A stretch of DNA of 64,000 nt from Lentilactobacillus parakefiri (lineage in GTDB: Bacteria > Bacillota > Bacilli > Lactobacillales > Lactobacillaceae): positions 26,377 to 90,376 of the forward strand of contig NZ_BDGB01000029.1 in NCBI RefSeq assembly GCF_002157585.1, read 5' to 3'. The translations under genes and the position numbers were made by a program. The notes beneath the pieces were generated by a model that worked only from the letters and a program-made list of their open reading frames with translations, did no database searches and was not told where the DNA came from. Positions 63,578-64,000 of this stretch are shown piece by piece (positions within the stretch are counted from its first letter, which is position 1; the number at the start of each line of letters is the position of its first letter).

Positions 63578-64000
63578 TTATGAAGTCGTCAAACCACCCG
63601 TCCAATGACTGGCCGCGCTGCTGGTATAGACTTTAATGGAGTACGTACCAGAACCGACCCACAACCGGCCGCTCAATGTGCCAGTTGATGAACTGATGGT
63701 CTTGTAAAGTTCACCATCCTTGTAAATACTGATTGAAAATGAATCGGCACTTGAGGCACCGCTATCCGTTGACGTGTTGACATTGTAATGCAGCGTATTG
63801 ATGAGGTTGGTTGCCTTGACAGTCACGTTGTAGCCGGAATTGTCATTGGTATATTGACTGCCGGTTTCACGCGACTGTTGGGACAGATTTTTCCCTGCTA
63901 CCTGCTTGGTAGACTTAGCGTTATCCTGTTTATTTCCCTGTTGTTGTCGTTGCGGTTGCACCGTGTCCGCGTTGGCAACAACACTGCTCAGAAATGTTGG
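63578..64000 (-). CDS. Secreted hypothetical protein, 5' end outside window
   Basis: 141 codons visible. The first visible residues PTFLSSVVANADTVQPQ are the end of a signal peptide (cleavage after ANA). A Gln/Asn/Lys-rich linker leads to a ~95-residue C-terminal domain (YNVTVKATNLINTLHY...SIKVYTSSAASHWTGG) with beta-sandwich character. No LPXTG and no family recognised. The true start lies beyond base 64000. Confidence 0.65.
   Translation of the reverse strand, partial: PTFLSSVVANADTVQPQRQQQGNKQDNAKSTKQVAGKNLSQQSRETGSQYTNDNSGYNVTVKATNLINTLHYNVNTSTDSGASSADSFSISIYKDGELYKTISSSTGTLSGRLWVGSGTYSIKVYTSSAASHWTGGLTTS

Noticed and set aside
1-64000. tRNA, rRNA, insertion sequences, prophage genes
   Set aside because: Looked for cloverleaf ends, transposase or integrase motifs and phage structural genes; none recognised by eye.

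Overview
The window looks like chromosomal DNA of a heterofermentative lactobacillus of the Lentilactobacillus buchneri group. Evidence: low-GC Gram-positive gene style with strong AGGAGG ribosome sites, T-box and TPP leaders, LPXTG-type anchoring, nucleoside deoxyribosyltransferase and pyruvate oxidase, and a PLP enzyme (1645-2997) that from memory matches the branched-chain amino acid 2-epimerase described from L. buchneri very closely. No search was run, so the species is an inference.

Layout. 1-3.0 kb: amino-acid permease plus isoleucine/BCAA 2-epimerase operon. 3.1-10.5 kb: exo/endonuclease-phosphatase family protein, secreted histidine phosphatase, GNAT plus Bcr-type MFS pair, a large surface protein, nucleoside deoxyribosyltransferase. 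10.5-13.9 kb: a dead ABC export locus (truncated TetR, stub of the ATPase, permease with a frameshift and a stop). 14-20 kb: CPA2 antiporter, brnQ under a T-box, secreted PAP2 acid phosphatase with beta-strand repeats, TetR regulator. 20.1-37.9 kb: one enormous surface-protein gene (about 5917 codons if intact) that is overwhelmingly hydrophobic, carries five tandem modules of about 388 residues, and is cut by an in-frame TAA and by a TAG inside its sorting signal. 37.9-38.5 kb: intergenic region with a 40-nt-period hairpin array. 38.5-48.7 kb: small secreted proteins, pyruvate oxidase, a lone PTS EIIC, an MFS exporter, a quinone-oxidoreductase-type dehydrogenase. 48.8-55.1 kb: the pst phosphate-uptake operon with pstC broken by one ochre codon, and a divergent winged-helix regulator. 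55.1-61.3 kb: aroF-aroB and, divergently, trpE-trpG. 61.3-63.4 kb: thiamine-pyrimidine salvage under a TPP riboswitch. 63.6 kb-end: start-proximal part of another secreted protein.

Regulation and integration. The aroF/trpE divergent region is the most information-dense part: trpE has a canonical T-box with a likely TGG specifier, while aroF-aroB is preceded by a 17-codon leader peptide (MITINSKINRFYYYWFV) and a set of mutually exclusive hairpins ending in an intrinsic terminator, which reads as ribosome-mediated attenuation by aromatic amino acids. No trpD, C, F, B or A gene follows trpG in this window.

A recurring theme is damage by single events: at least four in-frame nonsense codons (giant gene twice, pstC, ABC permease), one A-tract frameshift, one deletion junction and one broken signal-peptide fragment, each in otherwise intact reading frames. 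A 141-bp core palindromic element occurs twice in inverted orientation (53.1 and 58.9 kb), and a parS-like 16-mer palindrome TGTTTCACATGAAACA recurs four times (one copy with a changed first base) between 39 and 59.5 kb.
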